Program-made: the position numbers and the translations under genes
Shown here: positions 47,578 through 58,424 of the stretch, in pieces
Numbering within the stretch: the stretch's first letter is position 1
Layout: every line of letters begins with the position of its first letter
Notes under the pieces: model-generated
The model's input: only the letters and a program-made list of their open reading frames with translations
Databases searched by the model: none
What the model was told of the DNA's origin: nothing
Assembly (NCBI GenBank): GCA_950295325.1
Contig: OX485809.1
Span: 21,454,001-21,518,000 of the forward strand
DNA from: Polytrichum commune
Lineage: Eukaryota > Streptophyta > Polytrichopsida > Polytrichales > Polytrichaceae
Reading direction: 5' to 3'
DNA: 64,000 bases

Positions 47578-48029
47578 AATTAGAATTGGCGAAGTTGGCC
47601 ACTTCCAACGTTGGGAGAGAAGGTGATTTGTGTGGCAATTGGTGGCCATGGTTTTTTAGGTCCCCTCCAAACCTCATATTCAACTTTTAAATTTGCATTA
47701 ACATCAAAGCTTTTTGGGGAAAAAGACCATAAATGAGCACTAGTTAGACTTTTAAATCCATCTTCTTCACCCCAAAAGATTTTGGGCAAAAACACCATAA
47801 ACGAGTGCTTGCAATGTTGTGGGCAACTTCTAACATTGGGAGGGGTGGCAAAATCGTATAGCTACCGACAACCATATGTTTTTGCATTTCAACTTTGCTT
47901 CTAACACTTAAAATGCCATAGGTAGGTGATCACATTGGACTTAGAATTCACCCATCTACGGTCTATCTATCTAGAGCGAATAGATCTATCTATTTAGAGC
48001 GAATATCTATCTACCTAAGGTAAATGGAC
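47578..48029. other. Gene-free stretch
   Basis: No gene. Two related blocks (near 47635-47730 and 47770-47880) repeat phrases such as TTTTGGG..AAA.ACCATAAA.GAG, suggesting a diverged local duplication. Confidence 0.4.
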
Positions 48030-48320
48030 GTAATTCAGTTACTTATCTTAGTCAAACAACCATAATTGAATGGTGTGTGGTTGCCGGTGTGTTTAAAAGA
48101 AAATCAGACTATGTGCTCAAGATTTGTTAACCATTGTAGGCTCAATATAGTCAACATAAATGGAGGAGAAGGGGACTTAAATGACCATTTAATGAGTGTG
48201 AGAATCTTCACTTTGAGAATGAATAAGGTACTCATACAAACTCTGGAAATGGCTATGGGCACGATGTTTATTGCTAATCGTCTCGCACTAATTGCGTGTT
48301 TCATATGCTGAGAGCAAAAT
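48030..48320 (+). repeat. Dispersed repeat family (see 31973-32590), plus copy
   Basis: AATTCAGTTACTTATCTTAG at the start, GACTATGTGCTCAAGATTTG, then TAAATGACCATTTAATGAGT and GAGAATCTTCACTTTGAGAA. Confidence 0.6.
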
Positions 48321-48670
48321 GGGTGGAGAGAGAAAAGTATCCGAATGATACACGTCTACCTTATCTCTATTTATCTATCTTGCTAAGGTGTAATGGTGTT
48401 ATTTGCTTCTCCAAACTTAAAAATGGAACAATTGGGAGGACCTAAGGAATCAACAAAATGTTCACTTCTGATAACCCTAACCAAATCAGCAAATCAGGGG
48501 AGAGCTGATTTTCGATCTGCTTTTTGCTGATGTTTCATCATAGATTTGCTATTGCAACTCACATTTGAAGACGTAAATCTTATCAATGCAAGGTGGAGAA
48601 TGAACCGAATAACACCCCCATGCCTTATCTAGCAGTGAGGAAAAGTGATTGAAGAACAAGGAGTCATCAT

Positions 48671-48816
48671 CGGATCGGAGAGTCGAAGGATTCATGAAAA
48701 CGAATCAGTCATTGTTCATTAGGCATGAGCGGATCGGGAGGGTCGAAGGACTTACAAAAACGAATCAATCGTTATTCAATTAGGCATGAGCGGATTGGGA
48801 GGGTCGAAGGATCCAG
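48671..48816 (+). repeat. 60-bp tandem repeat overlapping the end of the methyltransferase gene
   Basis: Units start at 48671, 48730 and 48791 (spacing 59 and 61 bp) with CGGATCGG.AG.GTCGAAGGA, AAAACGAATCA.TC.TT and TTAGGCATGAG. The third, partial unit is the last few codons of the gene. The first two lie in its 3' flank and repeat the stop codon region. Confidence 0.8.
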
Positions 48817-49850
48817 TGTTGCCCATCCGGCTCAACGCGCAGATTCTTGATTTTTGCAAACAAATCCACAGCTCGCCGGACACCCCGCTTGTCAGCCACG
48901 GTGCAGTAGTCGTGTCCGAACATAACCCCGCCGGGGCGAAGCAAAGAGTGAGCAATGTTGATGTCGGACCAGGCGGAGTGGAAATCATGCGACGCGTCCA
49001 CTTCGATCAAGTCTGCGTAAATCCCCCACTGGCAGAAACTCGCCAACGACGACACCGTCGCGAACGGGATGGGCAAGATGGTTAGGGTTAAGTTTCGATG
49101 CACAACATTCTGCATAAATTGGTACATCAACATCACGTTTCCATTCTGTTGCTGAATGTCCTCAAATGGCGACGCTCGAAATCCCGGCCACCCTCGGAAG
49201 TCATCCACACACAAGATGTCGGTCTTGAATCCTAACTCCTTCGCAACTAACCCTAAGTGTGTTGCAGAAGCACCGAGAAAGCTTCCCAGCTCAAAGATAA
49301 CCCTTGGCTTCACCTCCTCCATTAACCTCCGAAACACGGTGGTGTTTGATCCCCACCCCCGGATCCTCTCCTTTTGCAGAAGGCTCTTCACATGTGGGGG
49401 AGGGAAATTCTCAAACGGAGAAACTCCATCATACAGTTTGTTAATAAGGAACTTTCGGATGTCTTCCTGTGGCAATGTCTCCTCCTTGCAGGATGTGTGG
49501 AAGGTGATTAAATCTTTGGGAAGAAGCTCATATCCTGGATGTGGTGGCTTTGGGGGTAACATATTGATGACCTGCTTTGATGACAAATTTTGGCATGACT
49601 CTGGATTTCCAACCTGTTGTTGCACTTGTGCTACTTGCTGCAAGATTGCTGGTTGTGATGTCTGTTGTGACGATGTTTTAGTTGCAATTGGTTGGGATGA
49701 TGATGCTTTGATGGTGGCGAGGAGAGGGAGACCAGGAGATGTCAGCAATCCTAAGAGGTAAGAGATGACTGCCACCACAAAGAGTGATCCAATATTCATG
49801 CCTCCTGGCCTTTGCACTCCACCCACAACTTGGGCCTTCCACCTCATCAT
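48780..49850 (-). CDS. Membrane-anchored methyltransferase-like protein (Methyltransf_24/CmcI type)
   Basis: One uninterrupted exon of 356 residues from the first in-frame ATG (MMRWKAQ) to TAA. The N-terminus has one hydrophobic segment (about residues 20-45, GSLFVVAVISYLLGLL), so it is probably a type II membrane protein of the secretory pathway. A Ser/Gln/Thr-rich stem follows. The catalytic-type domain starts near residue 150: VIFELGSFLGASATHLG (motif I), DILCVDDFRGWPGF, ADLIEVDASHDFHSAWSDIN, SLLRPGGVMFGHDY and GVRRAVDLFA. This layout fits the Rossmann-fold SAM-dependent Methyltransf_24 / cephalosporin-hydroxylase-like group. Substrate unknown. The C-terminus overlaps a tandem repeat that has duplicated its last codons downstream. 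A 5' intron is possible but not shown. Confidence 0.85.
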   Translation of the reverse strand: MMRWKAQVVGGVQRPGGMNIGSLFVVAVISYLLGLLTSPGLPLLATIKASSSQPIATKTSSQQTSQPAILQQVAQVQQQVGNPESCQNLSSKQVINMLPPKPPHPGYELLPKDLITFHTSCKEETLPQEDIRKFLINKLYDGVSPFENFPPPHVKSLLQKERIRGWGSNTTVFRRLMEEVKPRVIFELGSFLGASATHLGLVAKELGFKTDILCVDDFRGWPGFRASPFEDIQQQNGNVMLMYQFMQNVVHRNLTLTILPIPFATVSSLASFCQWGIYADLIEVDASHDFHSAWSDINIAHSLLRPGGVMFGHDYCTVADKRGVRRAVDLFAKIKNLRVEPDGQHWILRPSQSAHA

Positions 49851-52314
49851 CGTGGTCAATCCCACTCAGCCTGAGATTTTTCTAAAATCTCATAATGACC
49901 AGTCCTGCAACCTTCAGAAACATCACCATCAACCTTCAGCCTTGAATTATCTCGTCAAGTTGATGCATCACCCTGTGAAATGCAGTTTATAAGCTGTATA
50001 GATTCTGCAAAGAGATGATAACGGCACTGTGAACTCTTGAGAATTGGGTTATTTAGGATGACACATAGAAACAATTGAGAGGCACAATTGCTCATCGCAA
50101 GAATATGGACATGTGTCTAATATAGGTGGAATCTTATAATAGAGGAATTTTAACCTTGATTTAAGAAGGTGTTTGTGGTCACAGCGATAAGCCAAGTCAC
50201 TCAATAGACCTTATTCAGATGAACGTATTGCAGTTGACAAGGTGCTCTAGAATGATGTGCCTTGAAATTCAATCCACTTCAGAATATTAGAAAGGTTATC
50301 CAGATTTCTTAAATATCAGAAAGGTTGTCCAGAATATTAGAAAGGTAAAGCCAGCTGGTTTGAAATTTTGCGCAATGTGTTCAGGAAACCTGGAGGAAAG
50401 CACATACAATTGCTGTGCAAAAAATGCAGATGAATCCGATAAGGTCTAGATCCAGAAAACACAACAAGAGCTTAGCAATCCGTATGCAATGCAATTGAGG
50501 ATTGGTTAGGAGGTAAGAGGAAGTTCTGTAGGACCTCTACAATTTACTATCCATTTGTAGGAAGCATGATTCACTTAAACAAAAATCCCAGGTGGACCTA
50601 CAGGACTCATAACTAAGCACAATTTACCTTTACTTTAGAAACGGACACCTGAAATCATCACTCACTTGGTGTAAGAAGGGGTGGTGACAAAGATCAACAC
50701 AGGCCAGATTTGTGAAAACGTCAAGGAGCAAGAAACCAAGCGAGTATACTAGCCAAATCCAAACTAGTTTTCGAGTATTACTACTCACTGTAGCCACATA
50801 GTTTCCTCTTCTGAAACCCTTCACTATCCAAAGAAATTGAGAAGAGGCATTCTAAAATTTGGCAGGTATTCTTCAAGAAGACTGAACTGAACTATATAAA
50901 TTCCCCACCGCACTATTTGACATAACCAAATTTCTATCAACAAGCTTACCAAGAAGTCGAATCTGTGAGTACGTCCCTTATCTCGGAGCACCAGGAGCAC
51001 TTAAAAAGCAGAACTAAACAGATGACTGTCAAGTGTTGTTCTTAGGCAGGGAATAGTTGTATGGTAAGAGGAAAACTAAAGAAACCTGGAAATTTCAGGA
51101 AGATGCATAGCCCGACCTAAAGCAAGACTTGATCTCTCAAGTTATCTAAAAAGTATGAAATGGAGGAATTGACCAGCCTTATCGCCACATCAAAAAGTAC
51201 CGAGCTAGTGTTTTCAAAGCCAGAGGGACAAGGTTGAAACCTACAACAAATCCGCCCCAAAAGAATTCACAGAAAGAGGAATTCACCGCCTGCCACACCC
51301 TAGAGATCTCAGATAGTTGATAATGGGCCCGATTTACAACAATTTAGGGTATGTGAACTGGCTAGCCCGCACCATCTAGTGCAATAATGAAATCCAACAT
51401 GTCGATTTCGGGCTATAGCACCTCCCATGTCTTGTAGAGAGCTAGTAAAATAGTGGAGGGACTCCAGGGTGAACGTTATAACGTATTCGGGACGTATTTA
51501 AAGCAAGAAATCGAAAGAAATCTTGTGCATCATCGCAATCCGGCTCAAAGTGTTTCGTGGTGTGAGAACGACTCAAGCGGGTGTCGAAGAGACTTACAAT
51601 TGAAAAAACGCCGAAATTTGGCACTCAAGCCTACGAAGCTCAGATATTACAGTCACTGATCCGGCTCCATATCTTCTGATGATCTGCGTGACCACCATAA
51701 TACCCAGACACCGTCTTAATTACTCCAACAATCATCACGACACATTCAGCTCAAAGATGACAGACCACAGCAATCGATACACAAATACTCTGACAGAGTC
51801 GAAGACGTCACTGTAACCCCACTGTAACTCTTTGTTCGACAATTCAAGCTAGATTGGCCCTGGCTGCAACAAACGACAACCTAATCAAACTAGTACAGTG
51901 CAAACTCCACTCCAAGTTGCCAATAATCAGATCAACTCACTTAAATCGACCATTCCATAGTAGTGATGCAGCAGTGCTCGACATGTCAGCCACTGCCAAC
52001 GCTCAATCTTTGGTCTAGGACTGAGCTTATCAGACCACCACAGTGCAGTACTACTAGGGATTTGGAGCTGTAAATTATCTGTGTCTCCGAGTGAGTGAAG
52101 TTTCTTCCAAATCTTCAATTCTTCCGATGAATCTGCACTCGGTGATGGATGATCACAGACACATACTTACCATGTCACATACTTACCATGAATCTGAGCT
52201 TGCAAATGGGCTTCAGCTTCAGTGACGCAAACTACATTGTCGTCGTGGCTAGGTTAGGTCTGGCCCACCGGCTCGTCAAATAAGAATCAGGTAGACAACC
52301 CTTAATATTCGGTT
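49851..52314. other. Upstream region of the methyltransferase gene
   Basis: Presumably 5' leader and promoter near 49851-50100. The rest has no recognised gene. 51400-52200 has a higher GC content and short open frames on both strands with no domain. Confidence 0.35.
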
Positions 52315-52475
52315 ACTATTCTTATTAGGACACCTACATTGGATTGGTATGTGGGTTAGGTGTGGACATGTGTTTGAAAGAGATTGGACCACATGTTCAA
52401 AATATGATAACCATCCTAGGTTCAATAGTCAACAAAATTGGGGGGACCTACGTTATATCACTCTTTAATGACCTA
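52315..52475 (+). repeat. Dispersed repeat family (see 31973-32590), partial plus copy
   Basis: GGACACCTACATTGGATTGG, GACATGTGTTTGAAAGAGAT and GATAACCATCCTAGGTTCAA match the family; the 3' part is lost. Confidence 0.55.
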
Positions 52476-55400
52476 TATTATCGTCTATATTGGGTTTTCA
52501 TGTACTATGTTGCTCGCCAACTAGACTTTGGTGGGAATAAGGATAAAATGTAGATGAATTTTGATGTGGTAGGGTTTGTATGTGCCAACCATCCATTGTG
52601 ATTCTATGTGTTCAGTGAGTGCATGAAAGTTTGAGTGGCCCAAAGTCATGGCCCTTTACAAACTAGTAGGGCAATCATAATGTGGTTGTTTGGTTGCATT
52701 TGTTATCTTCATGCGAGCGCATCCAACCCAATATCATTTGAGAATCTAGTGGGTCAATGATGGACATGGAAACCCACCCTAACCATCTTGTACTAACTTA
52801 TACCCATGCCCACTGTGGTTAGTTTTTTGCTATTGCTTAATTCTCTCAAAGAAAACAACCCAAGGAACTAGATCTCTAGAAATACTGAGCTAGTGTCTAC
52901 AAGGATTATTGTCACATTGGATTAAGATTTTAGACAATCTATGTTCTTTCACTCCTTCATTCTGTCTTTATTACTCCACTCTTATGATTCATTATGTTTT
53001 CTTAGTCATGTGTGATTCACTCTTATGTGTGGGGACTCCTATCACTCTAATGATTTGACCTACTTCAGTCGTGAAGCTCAATAACTTGGCAAATAGTCAT
53101 TAGCTCATAGTTGGGACAACATGTCCAGGGTATTGTCTTTCGAGTAACTGCATTGTCTTTAATTGTCGTGAATTATGCTTGCGGTAATCCCAAATTTAAG
53201 TTCTTTTGTGTAACTTACAACGTTCATTCGGAAATTCTTCAAAGACTGTAATCACTACCTTCATCTTCAAGTAGATGTGACAATTCATCTAAAATATTAC
53301 CCACATAGTTAATACAAAAAAATGCATAATCATTAGACTATATCCTTTAATTTATGCATTAATTTTTTTACCTTCTAAATGACTTGCATCGAGTACAATC
53401 TTACTCTCATAGGGTGAAGTCCTCTTCCTCTTATAGTATTGTCTTTGCAGTTTATAACCTGCACAAAACCTCACTAGGCTTCGTCGTCACCATCTGCATG
53501 CAATCTCTCTATCTCCTTCCATCATGGTGTAGTGGATCTATTTAGGCCATTTTCTCTCAATATTTACCACAAGGTAATGCCTTTCACTTACTAGGCTATC
53601 TCTTGGCCTAATTTCTCGCTATGGCCTATCAAATTTATACAATCATGATTGTGCCCATCTCATGCCTCTCAATCTTTACCCTTCTTGGTTAACTCTTAAC
53701 CAAGTCTCGGCTATAGCCTTCCTCTTTCATTGTTCATGACTATGTCCATCACATGCCCTCTTAGTCAATTCACTTTCTCCCAAGCTATTTGTTTTCTTTG
53801 AACTTTGTCAATTCCTAATCTTCACTTATACAACCCATTTGCTCCCATTCAAACATGCTATCACATTTTCTAAGGTTCTCAATCTTCCTCTTTCTTTGTT
53901 TCACTTGGCTATCTACCTTTTACCCCCATGCAGGTACCATTTTTTTTTTACCTCCTATTGGTCATGTACTTACACAGTCTGCATAAGATCATTAATCTCA
54001 TATCAACGATTTATCTTCACTCCCTCTTACAGGGTAAATGAATTACCTTACATCCTTATGGCCTAAGGGATCTCTTTCACACGTATCCTAGCTCTCTCTC
54101 TCTCTCTTTGACTCACATTCAGCCGTTCTATTCGTTGGCCTCTCGCCATAATCTACTTATGATCAACTTTGACTCTTGCACTCTTTAATCAATCCCATTC
54201 ATGCTCTTGACAATTTTACTTGCTCAAAATAACGCTCATAGTCACTGCTACTAAGCATTCAAGACATTACTTTCATCCTGAAGAATAGGATAACAACAAT
54301 CAAAATTCCATTTCAAAGGCATCAAGGCCATTGCACATCAAAAGTATTTATTCTTCATATCAAAATTCAAAGACTCAAGAATCCGAATCACTTAATTCTA
54401 CATCAACCTACTTCTATTTCTCTCAAGAATCTCACTTGGAGAAATCCTATCTCTGAACTCAATCATTGAGTTCCTACCACTTGGTAAAGTCTATTGCTTT
54501 ACTGCTACGAGACTATGCAATATTCTACAAATGAAAAATAGCCTCCCCATGACTTTCCTTGCTTCCTCCTTAATATGGTGCCGAGGAAGGGAAAGAGTCG
54601 GTGACAGACTATAACCAAGCCTAAACGGCAATTGCCTTGGCTTTCCACTCTGGATGACCATCTAACCGCCAATCACTAGATAAAAGTGATTACAACTTCA
54701 AAATTGCCTATTTTGGCTAGGCCATGGCCCAAAAATGTTGTTTACACCCACACCAAGGCTAGTCGCTGCTCCTCAGCAACATCTGGAATGCCTTTTTAAA
54801 AAAACTCATTGCTACAATTACAAATTTTTGTCCTATTCACAATATACCTCTTTGGATGCTCATTTCACTGCATACAAGACATAAACTCCTATGAAGATGG
54901 AAACTCTCCCATTGTTATGGACCAATCGTTGGACCTAGTACGAGCGTGCTATTAGATGCATATTTCTTATCCTAGGAGACTCTATGCTAGTCGGAAAAAG
55001 GAACCATTTAAGACAGTGTGCAACACAATGACATTGTCACCAAATTTTTCAAATCAAAAGAGTCCGAGACTTGAAAAGCCTCTAAGTGGGGACTCAAGGG
55101 CTAGGCACATGGCTCGATTTTGCTTCCCCACAACTGTTTTTAGCCACTAGGGAGGCAAGGTTGTTGGGTGGACGGTTGTACATCACAACAAAAAAATGGC
55201 TACAACCAAGGCAAACCACCACACAAGCTACAAAATGCAGTAAAAACACAAACTACATTTTACCCCAATGCAAATAACACACTACTTGCATTTAACTTGA
55301 TAACAAATAAAGAAATAAATAGAAATATACAAAATTTTCCTATTGTCGCATTTAATTTTTTACTTTTCAGTGTTTCACTCAGGCCATGTGCTCAGCCTTT

Positions 55401-55565
55401 CATGCCTTGATCACACCAACATTTCCATATGGTTACAATCGTGAAATTGTTGGGGATTATGTTGAGAAATAGATGCTAGCCCACCACTATTCACACCATT
55501 ACAACCGGAGATGCCGACGGATGGTGCGAGATGTGGCCGGTGTGATCGACCCTTCAACCTAGGTT
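52476..55565. other. Gene-free 3-kb stretch
   Basis: No gene recognised. 53300-54520 is pyrimidine-rich on the plus strand. A small frame at about 54575-54670 (KPKRQLPWLSTLDDH) looks protein-like but isolated. Confidence 0.35.
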
Positions 55566-56067
55566 AGGGTCACTTCACACACGAGCCAAGAGTTGTGACC
55601 GTGAAATTGTGAGAGCCCAAAAGAAAGTGTCCAAAGGTTGTCCCAAGACACCACCAAAATCATGGAGTGTGATCAAGTACCCTCAAGTGTATTGTGAAAT
55701 CATATGTCACCGGGCCCTCAACCAAATGCTATTTCAATGAATTTTTATTCATGCGGGTCCTCACACATGATGAAATAGAATAAATCAATGATTGTGAGCT
55801 TTCAGAGTGCCATAGTCTCCCAGTTTTTTTATTAAGCCTACCTCCAAGAGGTGGTTTTTGAAAGTAGTCTAAATGACCATGTAACATGATCCATTCGATG
55901 CCATGTAGGAATCCATGTAAACTTTACATCCATCGTGCATTCACATACTCCATTGGTCCCTCAAGCTAAGTGTGAAGCGAACTTGGACCGGCTCCGCCTT
56001 TTCCACCAATGAGAGTGCTTGAGGTGTAATGGTCACGGGCTCTCAGTCTTGTGTGACAAGTGGCCCT
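55566..56067 (-). mobile_element. 502-bp TIR element, copy 2
   Basis: Reverse complement of 11318-11819 along its whole length, with many substitutions. Ends: AGGGTCACTTCACACACGAG and the complement of AGGGCCACTTGTCACACAAG. Shared inner blocks include GAGCCCAAAAGAAAGTGTCC and CCCTCAACCAAATGCTATTT. Confidence 0.7.
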
Positions 56068-56465
56068 TTGTCAGCAGGTCTTGCTGTAAGACACATCAGC
56101 ACTGTGGATCTAATAAAGTTGTTTGCGATCTTTCTCGCAAAGAGACACAACAGACACCATGAATTGGGGAGGACGATTACTTGGTTATTCAGTAAAGTGC
56201 TCTGAAACTAGTGTAGACTCTACGCCACTGGGACTGGGTCTGTGAATAGGTCCCATGAGATATATTAAACTGGCTGTGTGATTCCCAACGGCTGAAGTTT
56301 GAATCAGCTTGAAGAGGCTCAACTTCTGATCTGCACTTCCTTTTTTACTTTCATTTTCTTGAATGGCCCCAGGGCTTAGTATGATGAAGGAGAGGCCACA
56401 CACATTCAAATACGCTGGTTTTGAAACGGAGTTTGGTAAGCCAAGGTAAAAGAATCTCAACCAAT

Positions 56466-56684
56466 GATCGGGGAGAACTGGCGATTAGTTACAAATGAAC
56501 CGGTTGAGTTTGAGAAATAACCGGTTGAAGTTGAAGATTGCAGGAAAATTACCAATCATTTTAGAGAAATCTATGGAATATACCCCAATTTAATAAAGGA
56601 AAACCGAAGGATGTCAACATGTAACCGGTTGGACTTGCAAACACTAGGATCTCAACCGATTATGCCCAAAAATCTCCCCGATCA
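56466..56684 (-). repeat. AACCGGTT dispersed repeat, copy 5
   Basis: Most complete copy, with inverted tips GATCGGGGAGA / TCTCCCCGATC. It contains GAACCGGTTGAGTTTGAGAA, TAACCGGTTGAAG and TGTAACCGGTTGGACTTG. Confidence 0.75.
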
Positions 56685-56691
56685 CTAATCT

Positions 56692-56919
56692 CAACCTTGA
56701 CATGTCCCTAACTTCGAGGAGTTTAGTTTCGATTGTTGGTCCCTCTATTTTTTGGGGTCAAAATCGTATGTTTTCAACTCCGATCGTAAAGGGAGGTTTT
56801 TGAGCCTCGCAAAACCGCCATCTTGGATCAAAGTTCAAAACGGACGTTTGTACCCACTAAACGAGGGACCATCCTTAAAACCAAGCTCCGCAAAGTTAAT
56901 TAGGCACATGTCAAGGTTA
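56692..56919. mobile_element. Hairpin MITE, AACCTTGACATGT ends
   Basis: About 228 bp. Left CAACCTTGACATGTCCCTAA and right TTAGGCACATGTCAAGGTT are inverted; inside, GGTCCCTC and GAGGGACC continue the stem. It abuts AACCGGTT copy 5. Confidence 0.7.
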
Positions 56920-57039
56920 AATTTCCTTTTACCTTTTGTCAACCTCCATTTTTGAATGTGTGTGGTCTCCACATGAGAGATGAACCGAAGAAAACACACT
57001 TTTTTTTACTAGCCCACTTCTCCCTAGGATATGAATAAT

Positions 57040-57320
57040 GTGACTAAGTACAAGATAGGTAACAAATCCAAGCAGCAACCACTTTCCTCATAAATTTCGG
57101 AGCTCATATGAATGTATTATTGGTTATAGTGAAGATTCATGTGCTCATCAAACAATCACATAGGTCCTCCCCAATTTTGCCAACTACTTGAGTCTAAAAT
57201 GGTTATCATATTCTATGCATGTAGTCCAATCCCTTTTAAAACACATGTTTGTTTGGTTATTGTTCTTGGAGCCACATCAAACCACATACCACTCAGATAA
57301 TGGTGTCCTAATAAGAAAAA
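57040..57320 (-). repeat. Dispersed repeat family (see 31973-32590), minus copy
   Basis: GGAGCTCATATGAATGTATT, CATAGGTCCTCCCCAATTTT, GCATGTAGTCCAATCCCTTT and CTTGGAGCCACATCAAACCA. Confidence 0.65.
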
Positions 57321-58424
57321 GAGTTGTCTATCATAGATGAGAATTGCCATAATATCTAAACCTTGCCCACTCTAAATAAAAGAGATGTCATATTCCATGA
57401 CAACATGGGAATCTTGTCATAACGCCAAGACTGAATCCGTTGTTTTGTTTGAATCACTACATGTTTATTCCCAGTCCTTGGCTGAATTGTTCTCCTGCCT
57501 AGGGTGTAAGGGGCAGGTGGAGTTTAGCGATGCTGCATTTGGGTATGAGTTCATGTAAGCTTACCTCCGAAATTGAGAAATTGATCTCGCATATTAGTTG
57601 AGACCACAGACTTCATAATATGCAGTTAACTAATTTTTGAATGGTCCAGTATGGAGTTGTTGCTTATGACACACATCACCTTGGATCAAATTTGATTTCC
57701 AGAATCAGTTCAGAGCAGTTTGAACTTGAACTAACATAGTTTGGAACCCAGCTACCCAAAGTGAGTCTGGTATCCTTGAAAAAACAAACGACCTTATATG
57801 CCTACTAAGAGAACCAAGAAACTAGAGTCTGCACTAAACACTAAACACCACATTGAATTTTGCAAAAGGGATTCTCAAAGGGACAAGGCCGGCTTTATTT
57901 GATAAGGAGTACTATACAATAATGACAGGATAAAAGACAGGCCTCTCGTTGGCATTGAGAGAAATCCAATAATGCTAAAAAGTAATGCAAACTCTACAAT
58001 TCATTTACAACTGTACAAATTGTAAAAAATTGGCCAAATTGAGAACTTATATTCTAGTTTTAAAACGGCCACCCCAATTTTTTAAAACCTCACCTTCCCA
58101 TAGGCAACTTAAATGCAACAACCTTGTTCAATTTTGTATTCAGTCGTCTCCAACGCCTGCAATCAATATGGCAGCGAATGCCTCAATAATGCGTGGCCAA
58201 CAGTGGAGGTAAAATTGCTCAAATGTTTGGGTCGCAACTTTAATGTACTCCAAGCTGTCACGTCATGAGTTGAATTATTGTACCACTTCAACTCCATCCA
58301 TGTGGTTCGATCCACTATAGAACGGAGAGATCTCTATGTCCACCACCACCTCCATTGACTTTAAATGACTTTTCTTCAGTTTTAGACAAACGCAATCTAT
58401 GCACAATTTTAAGAATGTAGAAAT
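57321..58424. other. Downstream flank of the legumain gene
   Basis: Presumably includes the 3' UTR of the minus-strand legumain gene next to 58424. Nothing else recognised. Confidence 0.4.

Noticed and set aside
49156-49761. 201-residue plus-strand frame
   Set aside because: Antisense of the methyltransferase gene, whose sense-frame motifs are clear.
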